Assembly: GCA_006503475.1 (NCBI GenBank)
Contig: RSEH01000090.1
Coordinates: 1 to 64,000 of the forward strand
DNA: 64,000 nt
DNA from: Stentor roeselii
Lineage: Eukaryota > Ciliophora > Heterotrichea > Heterotrichida > Stentoridae
Reading direction: 5' to 3'
The translations under genes were made by a program, and so were the position numbers. The notes under the pieces are model-generated. The model saw only the letters and a list, made by a program, of their open reading frames with translations, was not told where the DNA came from and made no database searches. Below are positions 40,204 through 50,050 of this stretch, in pieces. Each line of letters starts with the position of its first letter. Position 1 is the first letter of the stretch.

Positions 40204-40643
40204 TTATAACTAGAGAAATTTTGGATTTTGGAAATATCGTGTTGGGGAAGAGTAATGTTTGGGGTAAAAGAAATTCTTTTTCTTATGAAGGATTTTTTGT
40301 TTATTGGAGGGAAACTCTTTTATAACTAAGAGAAATATCTTTATTTATAAATGAATTATTTCAAAGAGATATATCAGGTTTACCTAAGAAACTTTTATTA
40401 GCTTAAGAGAAACTCTTGAATAACTAAGAGTAATCTTCAAATACATAAAAAAATTCATTATTTCTAAGAGAAATATCATGTAGTACCCAAGACATTCATT
40501 TATTACACAAATAAAAATTCTTTTTCTCAAAAAGAGAATTTCATTACCTAAAGAAAAACTCTTTAAAACAATCAAAAAAATTCATTTCCACCAAAAGAAA
40601 AGCCTTTAATCAACTAATAAACTAAGAACAAACTTCCTTAAAC
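40204..40643. repeat. Intergenic with repeated AAGAGAAA-type motifs
   Basis: The 440 bases upstream of the XPR1-like gene contain several imperfect copies of CTAAGAGAAA, some forming short inverted repeats such as AAGAGAAACTCTT near 40401. The first 70 bases are rich in G and T on the plus strand, that is A/C-rich on the coding strand of the downstream gene. The repeat is degenerate and its role unknown. Confidence 0.35.
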
Positions 40644-41270
40644 CTAAAACATCCTATCAGGCCGATCAACCAGATACTTTTTCAAACTTTCCGAAGAGTT
40701 TTTAAAACTCTCTACAAATTCAATCAACTTGGGTGCATGTTCTCTCAAGATAGGTTCCATAGTATCCTTAACCCTTTCCCTCAGAAACTGATCATGAATA
40801 AGACAAAACATTTCAAAATCAGCTTGACAAGGTGAAATTCCAACAAAGTACCCAGTTTCCCCATTATTGATATACCGTCTTTCAATCGATTTCAAAACCA
40901 CTGAAAATTCATTTTTCACCCAATCAAGCCACCCATGAAAATTTTTATCAAACCAGACCATCTGCACTTTAATCTTCACGAAATCTTCTCTAACATCAAC
41001 CAATGAAGAAGAAAGGTAGTTCAAATAAGGATCTTTAAAGCAATACCCAAACTTTTGACATAAATATCGAGAAATACTTGCACTTTGTACAAGTTTTAAG
41101 TCATCAATCTCAAGACAAGGTAGTTCTTCAAACTCGAATTCTGCTTTATGCATTGAAAACTCTTCAAATTCATAGTTTTTCTCTTCAAAGCGTATCCCAG
41201 CATAGTGAAAAATGGTCCGAATGGTCTCGCCACGAGCATACAAGGGAAAATAATGAAGAACAATTGACAT
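40644..41270 (-). CDS. Glutathione S-transferase, sigma-like
   Basis: A 208-residue cytosolic protein, the usual GST length. The N-terminal thioredoxin-like part starts SIVLHYFPLYARGETIRTIF; the Tyr at about residue 7 is the likely catalytic residue. ELPCLEIDD holds the cis-Pro and QSASISRYL the glutathione-binding Gln-Ser. The C-terminal helical domain includes FVGISPCQADFEMFCLIHDQ with the conserved Asp. The ATG at 41270 is the first in frame and lies 10 bases after the stop of the upstream same-strand gene. It conjugates glutathione to electrophiles or isomerises prostanoid-like lipids. Confidence 0.88.
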   Translation of the reverse strand: MSIVLHYFPLYARGETIRTIFHYAGIRFEEKNYEFEEFSMHKAEFEFEELPCLEIDDLKLVQSASISRYLCQKFGYCFKDPYLNYLSSSLVDVREDFVKIKVQMVWFDKNFHGWLDWVKNEFSVVLKSIERRYINNGETGYFVGISPCQADFEMFCLIHDQFLRERVKDTMEPILREHAPKLIEFVESFKNSSESLKKYLVDRPDRMF

Positions 41271-41280
41271 TATTAGCAAG

Positions 41281-42465
41281 TTAATTTACAACAAGGTTAC
41301 TTTCAATGAAACTTGCGAATTTTCCTATAATTTTCAAACTATTAATGAATTCGTCGTTTGTGACCATGGACAACATGTTTTTAAGTCCAGTCTGTTCATC
41401 AGTCTGCACATTTTTTTCGCTTTCACTGATTCGAGGGTCATAATAAATCGCTTCTTCAGTCTTGGGAAGTTCTTGATAAGCGAATTCGCCTCCTCCAAAG
41501 CCAAAACTCGGCTCTCTTACTCTTGACTTACCACTTGGCTGATAAGAGTAAATCTTTTCCAGCTGGTCTAACTTGTCAAGTTGATCCAAATGGTCAAAGT
41601 AGTCCAAATGCGCTAATCTTTCTGAATCGTTTAAATCTTGACCCTCTTCAGATTCCGACTCTGAAAGTAAGATGTTTTTTTTTAAGTCTTCTAAAATTGA
41701 AGTTAAATCTGGACTTAATTCAAAGTTTGAGTAAGGATTTTCTGAGACTTTTGAAAGTGGTTGGAAGTTTTGAATGTTTCTTAAAGGAGAGAAAAATACT
41801 TCGGATGACCTTGTTGGGATTATTTGGCTTGGGGTGGTGGGAAAGGCTTTTGAACTTGACATGTGCTTTAAAGGCTGGGGGATTAAAGGAACTGAACCAG
41901 TTTTTTCAGTTTTTCGAAAATTTTCAATGTTTAAAGACCTGTCGATTAACTCGTTTAAATTCACGACTTTCGCTTCACTTCGAGTTTCTTTCACTTCAGG
42001 TCGAGTGACTTTGACTCTTTTTCCAGATAAGACAGGAGTGAATTGTTTGATTTTTAGTTTATTTTGAAAATTGAGTCTTCCAGCTTCTAAAAATTGACTT
42101 TTAAAAGGTTTTTCATTTCTTCCTCCTGATTTTCTTGGGTTTTTTACTTCAAAGCTGGAGTTTGTTTTGTATTTTTCAACACTTGAAGGCCTTTGGACGG
42201 ATTTATGTGAAGTTTGAGTGTATCTGTAATGTCTGCTCTGCCCATTCATTAGTTTTTTTGGTTCTGACAAAGGCCGGAAAGTCTTTTCTCTGCACCCCTT
42301 GGACCCTTTAACTTCCTCAGTGAAATTCGAGAAGTTTTCATTTGTTTGGTTCAGAAATTCATCGATTGAGACTTCGACTGAAGTTTGATTTGTAGAGGAA
42401 AAGTTCAAGTCTTTTGAAGGATTTTCACCTTTTTCTGACAACGGCAGAGAAAGTGGGTCAAACAT
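41281..42465 (-). CDS. Low-complexity protein of unknown family
   Basis: A 394-residue protein, mostly disordered and rich in Ser, Lys, Asn and Glu. A short imperfect repeat of four to five residues (LDYFDHLDQLDKLDQLEKI) lies near 290-312. The last 30 residues are hydrophobic enough to form a helix. No domain recognised. It sits between the pseudokinase/SPRY gene (47 bases upstream) and the GST gene (10 bases downstream), all on the minus strand. Confidence 0.6.
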   Translation of the reverse strand: MFDPLSLPLSEKGENPSKDLNFSSTNQTSVEVSIDEFLNQTNENFSNFTEEVKGSKGCREKTFRPLSEPKKLMNGQSRHYRYTQTSHKSVQRPSSVEKYKTNSSFEVKNPRKSGGRNEKPFKSQFLEAGRLNFQNKLKIKQFTPVLSGKRVKVTRPEVKETRSEAKVVNLNELIDRSLNIENFRKTEKTGSVPLIPQPLKHMSSSKAFPTTPSQIIPTRSSEVFFSPLRNIQNFQPLSKVSENPYSNFELSPDLTSILEDLKKNILLSESESEEGQDLNDSERLAHLDYFDHLDQLDKLDQLEKIYSYQPSGKSRVREPSFGFGGGEFAYQELPKTEEAIYYDPRISESEKNVQTDEQTGLKNMLSMVTNDEFINSLKIIGKFASFIESNLVVN

Positions 42466-42512
42466 TTTTATTATTTGAAAAAAGTATGAAATTATCTAAA
42501 ATTTCAAGTTTT

Positions 42513-44990
42513 TCAGAATTTTTTCATCATTTTCAGAAGTTTTTTATGAATTTCTTGTTTTTCTAAAGCAAATGAAAGTTCCAAGAACTTATCAATTAAA
42601 TCTTCAACTCTTGGGTCTTTTTCTCTTTGTAATTTTCTGATTTTTCTAAGTATAAAGTTGAGGATTTCATTACAATCTTGACTTTCAGTTAAGGTATTTG
42701 CAGGATTTGACTGAAAAGCCAGGTCTTGAGTCTTGATGTTGACTTCGCAGGGGTCTTCAGAGGAGTACCCGAAGTAAGCTTTTGGACTAGAAACAACGAA
42801 ACATTCATAAAAAGGTCTTAAAAGAAGTCCATTGTAAGTAAAAAACACTTCCTTGTCCTTCAGTCCGACCCCTGCCGTGTCGTAAGACCCGAGTTTCGGT
42901 CCAAGTCCAACCGGGTGGCCATTTCTCGTAACGATCCCCGAGTCCCCACGGTAAACGACTCCAGTTCCAAGAATCCCGAAGAAAAACCTGTCATTACTTG
43001 CATTGCGACTGATGAAAACCTCGAAATATCCATCATTTCCACTGGTTAGGTCTTGTTTACTGATAAAACTCTTTCCAAAAAGCTCTAAGTCATTAACACC
43101 TCGACGATTTTCAGTCATTTCCAGGAGGGGCTGATTTGAAAAAGTTGGAAAAGATGGAAAAGTTGAAAAGTCGATATTTTGAGTCCTCATCTCAGCACAT
43201 CGAAAAACAGAATTTAACTGAAAACTTAATTCATGGTTACGATGATGTAAGTCAAAACAAGGCATGCAGCAGGTGTAGTTGCATTGAGAACATCTGATAA
43301 TCAAAGGGTTTTTACTGAAAAATTCTAAAAACTTGTTAGTTGACCTGTTAGTACAAATACCTTTTATGTGCTGTCTTTGAAGGAACTGTGGAACTAAAAA
43401 AAGTTCATTGAGGTTAAAGATCAGAGATTTTATTATCTCTGGAAGACTGTCGTCGTTTGATTTGACTTTTCGCTTTGTGAGGGATTTTATTGTTGAGAGA
43501 ACTTGTGAGAGTTGTTGGGATTTGAAGTTTATCGGAATTTCGTAGATGTATTGAAGAAGACGTAGGGTTGTTAACTCTGGAATCTCTGAACATCTTTCGG
43601 CTAATGAGATGCTGTTTGAACCGTAGAAGGAAATTGTTAACTTTATGAACTCTAACTCGCTTGAGGACTTTATTGGCTTTTTTAGAATTGTGTCGATAAA
43701 ACCTTTGTCCCATAAGATTTGAAGGATTGTTAATGTGCTGTTGTCGATGAAGTCTATCACGAATTTGCAGATTAGGTCACTTTTTGAATGGGATAACCAG
43801 TGCTCGTCGATTAAGGATAAAAAACCAGAGTTTATTAGACCTTGTTTTACTTTTAATGAGTTGATCTTTTCCTTAAAAATCATTAAAACCGAGTTAATCA
43901 GTGCAGGATACTTATAAAAATCAATATGATTCTTAATAATAACAAAAAGTTCAATAACAGTATCAAAACTCGAAAGTGCCTTGCTAACTTCCACAGGATA
44001 CTCATTAGCAACCGTTAAAATTTTCTTAGTAGCAGCCAACAAAGCAGAATTAGTCTCAAACTTCAAAACAGTAAGCAAAGGAGAAATATCCTTAATCTGC
44101 AAGTCAACCAACAGTTCCCAAGACCCATCCAAAAAATTTTTCCAAATGCGAATCGCAGAACTAGCCAAAACATTACTTTTCAACGCCTTAAAAGACGCAA
44201 GAATCAAAGCAGAAACCACAAAATCACTACAACTTAAAGCAACAACCTTTTCCTCTTCTTCCAAATCTTTTAAACTCATCAAGTCCTCTAATTTTTTTTT
44301 AGAAAAATGAAGAAAAAGCATCATCGCTGCTCCCCAGATTTCATTTTCAAGAGAATTTCGCTTTCCTTGAAATAAAACTTCGAATTTACTTTTGCTGTAA
44401 CGAGGAAGTTGACTTGAAGTGAGAAGTTTTATGTTGTATCGTGAGTTTTCAGTACTGTAGATGCTGGTGTCGCAAGTGTCTTGCTTGTAAATCACGATTG
44501 TTTCTGGAGAGATGTTTAGAATTATTCCGGCTTCGTAGGACTTTTCGATTATTTCTATCAACCGCGTGTAGCCCATTACTCCTAATTCTTTTGGAAGGGA
44601 AAAACTTTCAAGGTTTTCACTTATTTCGCCCAGAGTTAAACCTTCTAGGAACTCGCAGACTATCACTAATACCCAACGATCGTCGTAGATTTCAAATAGG
44701 TTCTTTATTGGAATTAGGTGAAATGCTTCTGTGTGGTCTCGAAGCATGGAAAAGTTCTTGTAGGCTGTTTTTACGTCGTCGAATGATTGAAGAGGTAGCA
44801 TTCGGATGTGGTAAGAATTGTTTTCACTATCAAGTCCTTGAAATTCATAAAATGAGTCTTGGTATATATGAGTTAAATAGTACTCCTTTGATGAAAAGCT
44901 ATCTTCCAGGATCAGCAGCTCAGGAAGTTCTTTAATAATCGAAGAATTTTTCCTGGTAAGAAGAGTTTCCCAAATCTCATCAAATTCCAT
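42513..44990 (-). CDS. Pseudokinase, ARM-like, zinc finger and SPRY protein
   Basis: An 825-residue multidomain protein. Residues 30-230 resemble a protein kinase without catalytic residues. The beta-3 Lys position is YHIRMLPL. The catalytic loop reads GIILNISPETIVIY, with ILN for HRD near 157-159. DFG is replaced by LTSS near 190. ENEIWGAAMMLFLHF matches helix F. Residues about 240-530 are helical and ARM/HEAT-like. A Cys/His cluster (CSQCNYTCCMPCFDLHHRNH) at about 545-585 should bind zinc. Residues about 650-745 form a SPRY domain (GYFEVFISR, VGLGPKLGSYDTAGVGL, FFTYNGLLL). It probably acts as a scaffold or ligase adaptor. Stop is TGA. Confidence 0.8.
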   Translation of the reverse strand: MEFDEIWETLLTRKNSSIIKELPELLILEDSFSSKEYYLTHIYQDSFYEFQGLDSENNSYHIRMLPLQSFDDVKTAYKNFSMLRDHTEAFHLIPIKNLFEIYDDRWVLVIVCEFLEGLTLGEISENLESFSLPKELGVMGYTRLIEIIEKSYEAGIILNISPETIVIYKQDTCDTSIYSTENSRYNIKLLTSSQLPRYSKSKFEVLFQGKRNSLENEIWGAAMMLFLHFSKKKLEDLMSLKDLEEEEKVVALSCSDFVVSALILASFKALKSNVLASSAIRIWKNFLDGSWELLVDLQIKDISPLLTVLKFETNSALLAATKKILTVANEYPVEVSKALSSFDTVIELFVIIKNHIDFYKYPALINSVLMIFKEKINSLKVKQGLINSGFLSLIDEHWLSHSKSDLICKFVIDFIDNSTLTILQILWDKGFIDTILKKPIKSSSELEFIKLTISFYGSNSISLAERCSEIPELTTLRLLQYIYEIPINFKSQQLSQVLSTIKSLTKRKVKSNDDSLPEIIKSLIFNLNELFLVPQFLQRQHIKGICTNRSTNKFLEFFSKNPLIIRCSQCNYTCCMPCFDLHHRNHELSFQLNSVFRCAEMRTQNIDFSTFPSFPTFSNQPLLEMTENRRGVNDLELFGKSFISKQDLTSGNDGYFEVFISRNASNDRFFFGILGTGVVYRGDSGIVTRNGHPVGLGPKLGSYDTAGVGLKDKEVFFTYNGLLLRPFYECFVVSSPKAYFGYSSEDPCEVNIKTQDLAFQSNPANTLTESQDCNEILNFILRKIRKLQREKDPRVEDLIDKFLELSFALEKQEIHKKLLKMMKKF

Positions 44991-45054
44991 AGAAAGTGTA
45001 AATAAATCTCATTACTTTTCAATTTCATCTCAAACCCTTTCATATTGAATAAAA
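44991..45054. promoter_or_regulatory. Divergent promoter region of only 64 bases
   Basis: The start codons of the minus-strand pseudokinase/SPRY gene and the plus-strand coiled-coil gene are separated by 64 bases of AT-rich DNA, so both promoters and both 5' leaders must fit here or overlap coding sequence. Confidence 0.6.
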
Positions 45055-46233
45055 ATGCAAAGTGACCCAAGCCTAAAACTTTTAGTAAACCTTTTAAACA
45101 TCTGCGAAGAGATGCTTTTTTCAATAACAATGAAACCCGAGATAGTCCTAAAATACCAAAACATGAGACAAGCAGTTTTCGACAAACTCGGAGTCTTCAA
45201 CGATTTTTCCAAATTCCTAAAATGCCAAGAAAAAGCAATCGAGCAATCAAAACAAAAAAAAAACTTCTCAGAAATGGAAAAAAACATCATGCGAAATACA
45301 ATCGAGGGTCAAAACGCAAGTCTAACTAAAACTCTCATCATTTACTCGAACTTCATCTCGAATTTCAAATCAACCCTTTCTGAAGCGGGAACTTCTGACA
45401 CTGAAGAGTTGTCAAGATTTTGCATATCAGCTGATATTTCAAATTACTCTTCAGAACTGCAAAAATTTGATGGTTTTTTGCAATATCTCCTGTCAAGACA
45501 GGGACTTCTGCAGAAACAATGCAAATTTCAACAAGACTCTTTGAATAGTTTAAGTTGTGAAAACTTGAAACTTAAGACAGCTTCTGAACATTTGCAGAAA
45601 ACTTATGAGGAATCGATTCAAGTACTGGAAAAAACTTATCAGACTAAGATTTCTTTGATTTCTAAAAATAATTTGACTGATGTTAAGAAATTTAATGAAC
45701 TTGAAATGAGTTTTCATGAAAAAGAAAGTATTCTTATTGACCAAATTGATAAAATCACTGTTGAAGATGCTTCTGTTTTAAAGGACTTGAGGGAAAAACT
45801 TGATAAGTCACATTTTAAGAACCAGGAGTTGAGAAATGTTCTTAAGGTTCTTGTGGAAAGGGTTTCAACGATTTTTGAAGAATTTATTGATAAGGAAGAG
45901 ATCAATGAACATTATGTGAGAAGAAAAAATGAAATTTTCGAAGCGAGATGTGGAAAGACTTGGGGAAATTTTGCGGATTTGTTTGTGGAAATTGATTTTA
46001 TTGGATATGCTCTTCATAAGTTGAAGGGAGATAATGACTGGCTTGTTGAACAACTTGATGTCTTTTGTAAGGAAAATGAAGACTTGAAGGAATTCATTGT
46101 TGAAGGACAGAAAAATAAAAAAATTGAGAAGGTATTTAAAAGTATCAGCTCTAATGAACTGGCTGTTAAGGATTTTAATGAAGCTAGAAATAAACTTGTC
46201 ATGCAGTTTAAGGACTCGAATAAGGAAGTTTAA
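45055..46233 (+). CDS. Coiled-coil protein of unknown family
   Basis: A 392-residue mostly helical protein with coiled coil between about 145 and 300 and no membrane segment. The N-terminal 100 residues are a compact helical domain. I do not recognise it. The gene starts with A/C-rich codons and ends with G/T-rich codons; the 90 bases after the stop are also strongly G/T-rich. Confidence 0.65.
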   Translation: MQSDPSLKLLVNLLNICEEMLFSITMKPEIVLKYQNMRQAVFDKLGVFNDFSKFLKCQEKAIEQSKQKKNFSEMEKNIMRNTIEGQNASLTKTLIIYSNFISNFKSTLSEAGTSDTEELSRFCISADISNYSSELQKFDGFLQYLLSRQGLLQKQCKFQQDSLNSLSCENLKLKTASEHLQKTYEESIQVLEKTYQTKISLISKNNLTDVKKFNELEMSFHEKESILIDQIDKITVEDASVLKDLREKLDKSHFKNQELRNVLKVLVERVSTIFEEFIDKEEINEHYVRRKNEIFEARCGKTWGNFADLFVEIDFIGYALHKLKGDNDWLVEQLDVFCKENEDLKEFIVEGQKNKKIEKVFKSISSNELAVKDFNEARNKLVMQFKDSNKEV

Positions 46234-46324
46234 TGATTATAAATAATTTTCAAGGGGTTTGGAGAAGATTGAAGGGTTTTTGAATGTTTTTGTGGAGGTT
46301 GTGAGGATATGGTTGTAACTCGGG

Positions 46325-46882
46325 TTAATTTTTAACACTTAGGATTATTGAATTGTTTTTCGCTCTTTTTTTGTGTTTTTTAATTATAGTGATTCTTGGA
46401 ATACCTGCTAAGCTAAGCTTTCGGTTTATTCCTCGGAGACTTTCGATTACTTTTCCAGAGTACTTCTGACTAGCCTTCAAAATCTCTTGTTTATTTTCCT
46501 GCTCTTTCAAAATAAGCTGTTGAGCATGATTCACGATATCATTTGACTTGTCCAGTCTACTCACATTACTAATAGCACTTTGTATACTTTGATTATTCCT
46601 GATTCTAATGAAATCATTTTCCTTTCTAAAAAGCCTAGCTTCTTGCAACTTTTTCACCCGAGTTGTCGGCGAAGACTGAGTGAAAAGATCAAAGCTTTTT
46701 TGTTTGTGCAGATGTAAAAGGGGAGGTTTGTCTACGAAATGCAAGCTAAGCTTAGGAAAAGATGCTCTTTCTCCATACACCCTGCTTGAAACCCGATCTT
46801 GAAGAGACTGAACTGCTGGAGGCGCTTTTCGTAGAAAGTCGAAATTCGAAATTTTAGGAACACTTTTGGACCTCGTTTTCAT
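46325..46882 (-). CDS. Small basic protein of unknown family
   Basis: A 185-residue protein rich in Lys, Ser and Asn. The end is very basic (IIKKHKKRAKNN), which could act as a nuclear signal or microtubule-binding stretch. No domain is recognised. The 5' flank at 46913-47068 has no C on the plus strand, that is no G on this gene's coding strand. Confidence 0.55.
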   Translation of the reverse strand: MKTRSKSVPKISNFDFLRKAPPAVQSLQDRVSSRVYGERASFPKLSLHFVDKPPLLHLHKQKSFDLFTQSSPTTRVKKLQEARLFRKENDFIRIRNNQSIQSAISNVSRLDKSNDIVNHAQQLILKEQENKQEILKASQKYSGKVIESLRGINRKLSLAGIPRITIIKKHKKRAKNNSIILSVKN

Positions 46883-47474
46883 TTAGACCGTTAATTAAAA
46901 ATTTAAACTAACATGATTGGAAAGATGTTAGATGGTAATGGATTTTTAAAGGAATTGAAGGGATTATTTTTATGGAAAGTTTGATTGAATTTGGGGTTTT
47001 AGATTGATATTAGATGAAGTGGTAGATTTATTGAGATATTATTTGGATATGAGAAGGTTTATTGAAATCGATTAAATGAAGTTTTTCAATAGTGGACCAA
47101 ATTTTACCGATTTTCAGTTGATTGGGAATTGAGATTTTGTATTTTGAATAAGGGTGATGAGATCTATTTTCTACTTCTTTAAAAATTATTAGAATCTCAT
47201 TTTTATATTAATAATTTCAATTCACCGTCCTGAATAATTTTATTATCTGTAAAGAATGCAATCATCTATGAATTGAAGTCCAGGTTTATCATCAATTTCT
47301 AATTTTTCATATGCAAAGTGATTTATCTCTCTTGAAAGTGATTTCAAATTTTAAAATAAAAGTATTTAGAAAGTAATAGTTGTTCTTGATCCAACTCAAC
47401 CATTCTATCTTAATCATTCACTTAAACCTCCCTTTAACTAATCTCTCAATTTAATCTTTAAAGTCCCCAATAAA
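46883..47474. promoter_or_regulatory. Divergent intergenic region with G-free tracts
   Basis: Bases 46913-47068 (156 bases) contain no C on the plus strand, upstream of the minus-strand gene. Near the plus-strand importin gene (about 47402-47458) the composition inverts to A/C/T with almost no G. The two halves mirror each other around the gap. A promoter role is inferred. Confidence 0.5.
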
Positions 47475-48845
47475 ATGAACATTGATCAGAATGAATCAGC
47501 AGCCTGCTCAGGAATCGAAGAGGACTTCTCAGCTTTATCATTAAGCAACGTTCCTGAAGGAAATCCCAATATTCATTCGGCCCTACAAAAGATATACTCG
47601 AACATTCAAGAAGAAGAGTATTTGGGAGTGCTACAGTTACGAAAAGAATTATCTTTAGAGCAAAACCCACCAATTGATGATGTCATCAAGACCTCCATAG
47701 TTCCAGTCTTGATGCGAATGGCTTATCAAAGAAATGAAAAATTTGCATTTGAGGTAAGTTGGATTTTGTGCAACATCGCATCAGGGAATTCAAATCACAC
47801 GAAGTACCTAATCGATCACAACTGTTTAGAGTTTTTTGATAAAGTTTTCGACTCAAACCCTAACTCTTTGCAATTACGAGATCAAATAATTTGGGCAATC
47901 GGAAACATTTCAGGTGACTCAGTTCATTACCGAGATTTAATAAACAGATCATCACTATTCATGAAAGTTTATAATTACGGTCTCACAATCATAGAATCAA
48001 ACTTCGAGAATTACATTGGAAACCTAGTTTGGACTTTAAGCAATTTCGCTCGTGGAAAACCTCCTCCAAACCAAAACATTTTAAAAAAACTTGATGTTTT
48101 TTTTGCAAGCATCTTTCCAAGAATAATCGTAAAACCTCAAGTTTTAACAGATGTACTGTGGGGAATGACTTATTGCTCAGAGTCTCTAAAAGACTTATCA
48201 AACTACAGTGAATCAATTCTAGGATTAATTATGCAATGTTTACAGCATAAACAACTGACTATTGTTGTTCCTGCTTTGAGGATACTTGGGAATATTATAT
48301 CAAGTGTCAACAATTCTTGGAGGTTACTGAAAAATTTCAACATTTTGAATATTTTGAATGGTTTTTTAAGTCATGTTAAGTTGACGATTCGTAAAGAAGC
48401 TGTTTGGATTTTTTCTAACTTTGCAGCGGAATCTGAAGAAGTCATTTCTCTGATGCTTGACATGGGAATTTTTTCTTCATTTATTAGGAATCTTGAAGAG
48501 CAAGATGAAAAAGTTGTGGTGGAAATTATTTGGACTGTTTCTAACAGCTTTTTAAATGCAAGCGAAAGTTCAGCTAAAAAATTAGTGGACCTTGGATGGA
48601 TTCAAAAGTTTTTAGAACTCTTTGCGAGGAAAGAAGATCCTAAAATTAAGATGGTGATTTTGGAAGGAATATCCCATGCTGCTAATAAATGCTCTGAAAT
48701 TCTTAATTCTGATTTAAAGTTGAAATGTTTGGAGTTCAAAGAGATCTATCAGGGAAATGCTATTATGCAAAAAAAAATTGAAGATGTTTTAAAGCACTTT
48801 GGTGAAGATGAAATCGGTGATTTAGTTATGGAAAACGCTTTTTAA
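47475..48845 (+). CDS. Importin alpha, apparently without IBB domain
   Basis: A 456-residue ARM-repeat protein. Importin alpha carries classical nuclear-localisation cargo into the nucleus with importin beta. Conserved W/N ladder motifs appear in order: WILCNIASG, WAIGNISGD, WTLSNFARGKPPP, PALRILGNII, EAVWIFSNFAAE and EIIWTVSNS. The N-terminal 60 residues (MNIDQNESAACSGIEEDF and on) are acidic to neutral and lack the Arg/Lys-rich importin-beta-binding domain. The ATG follows a clean intergenic region, and I see no upstream exon carrying a basic stretch. It therefore probably cannot bind importin beta in the usual way. Confidence 0.88.
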   Translation: MNIDQNESAACSGIEEDFSALSLSNVPEGNPNIHSALQKIYSNIQEEEYLGVLQLRKELSLEQNPPIDDVIKTSIVPVLMRMAYQRNEKFAFEVSWILCNIASGNSNHTKYLIDHNCLEFFDKVFDSNPNSLQLRDQIIWAIGNISGDSVHYRDLINRSSLFMKVYNYGLTIIESNFENYIGNLVWTLSNFARGKPPPNQNILKKLDVFFASIFPRIIVKPQVLTDVLWGMTYCSESLKDLSNYSESILGLIMQCLQHKQLTIVVPALRILGNIISSVNNSWRLLKNFNILNILNGFLSHVKLTIRKEAVWIFSNFAAESEEVISLMLDMGIFSSFIRNLEEQDEKVVVEIIWTVSNSFLNASESSAKKLVDLGWIQKFLELFARKEDPKIKMVILEGISHAANKCSEILNSDLKLKCLEFKEIYQGNAIMQKKIEDVLKHFGEDEIGDLVMENAF

Positions 48846-50050
48846 GTTAGTTAGTTATTTCTAGAAACTTAAAAAATCTTATGAAATTTCTTTTTTAACA
48901 AAAGTAAAAGCATCAATCTAGTTATAAACCACAAGAAACAAGATAATTATATTAAAACATTAACTTTTCTATACTCAATATATAGGAATTCCGCAAATAC
49001 TTGAATAAACTATCACAGGCTCTTATTAAAATCACTTCTCTATAAAATCCAAAATCAATTAATCCCTACAAAAGATTTACTTACATCAAAAATTAGTAAT
49101 TTGAAGAATATCATAGCTATCAAATGAGCACAAATCACTAATTGATGAGAGATTATTTTGAACTCAAAGTCCTAATTCTGATGAAAAGTACTCATCAAAG
49201 AATGAAAAATATACAACAAGTAATTTGAATAGCCCTCAAACATATCAGGTGATTATGACACATGAATACCTTGTCAATCTTGATTTTTCGAAGTTTTAAA
49301 CTAACACCCTAACTTTTTATAATTGGGCCAATAGATAATTAGGATGAGGGTGATATTTCAATTTAGTCTGCAAAATTCTAGATTAATCATTTTTCATACT
49401 ATTTATTCAGGTTTTGACTCATAGTTTTGCATCAAAACTTAAAAAGAAACATTATGAAAGAGGTAAATAATTAAATAAACTTCATTTCGAAAAATTTCTC
49501 GAAATAAAGGCATCTTAAATACATTCAACTATCTTTCATAGAATTTTTTTAGACTGAGAGAAAAAATTTATATTTTCACAGATGTGCTATTGCTTTAGCT
49601 GTTTTCAAACCTTGTAGTAAGTTTAAACCAAAAAATAGATCTGAGACTACTAGTCGAATAGGTTAGACTCGAAATTCCATTTCTATTTGAGGGTACTTTG
49701 GAGTATTAAGAAATAATAACTTCTCTTGAAGTTACTTTAAATTTATACATTCACAGGCGCTGAATAATTTCTGAGTCAATAAGATGATAATATCAAACAT
49801 ATAGTGTTTGAATATTTTTATGATTTTCGCTTGAATTAGAGACATCAACAAAGATAATCTTTTTTAATTGTAAGCCATCTTAGCAGTTTCAGTGTATTGA
49901 AGAAGTATAATTATCATGAATAAATCTACAAACTCTCTAATAAGATCCAATAAAACAACTAAAAATAGCATATTTTTAACAAATCATTAGTTATTTCTTA
50001 TAATTCTTGTCTTCAAACTGTAATAATCCATTTTACCACTTTACTATTAA
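48846..50050. other. Intergenic, about 1.2 kb
   Basis: AT-rich DNA between two convergent genes; no frame or RNA gene supported. Bases 49298-49312 read AAACTAACACCCTAA, containing more than one telomere unit. Confidence 0.5.
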
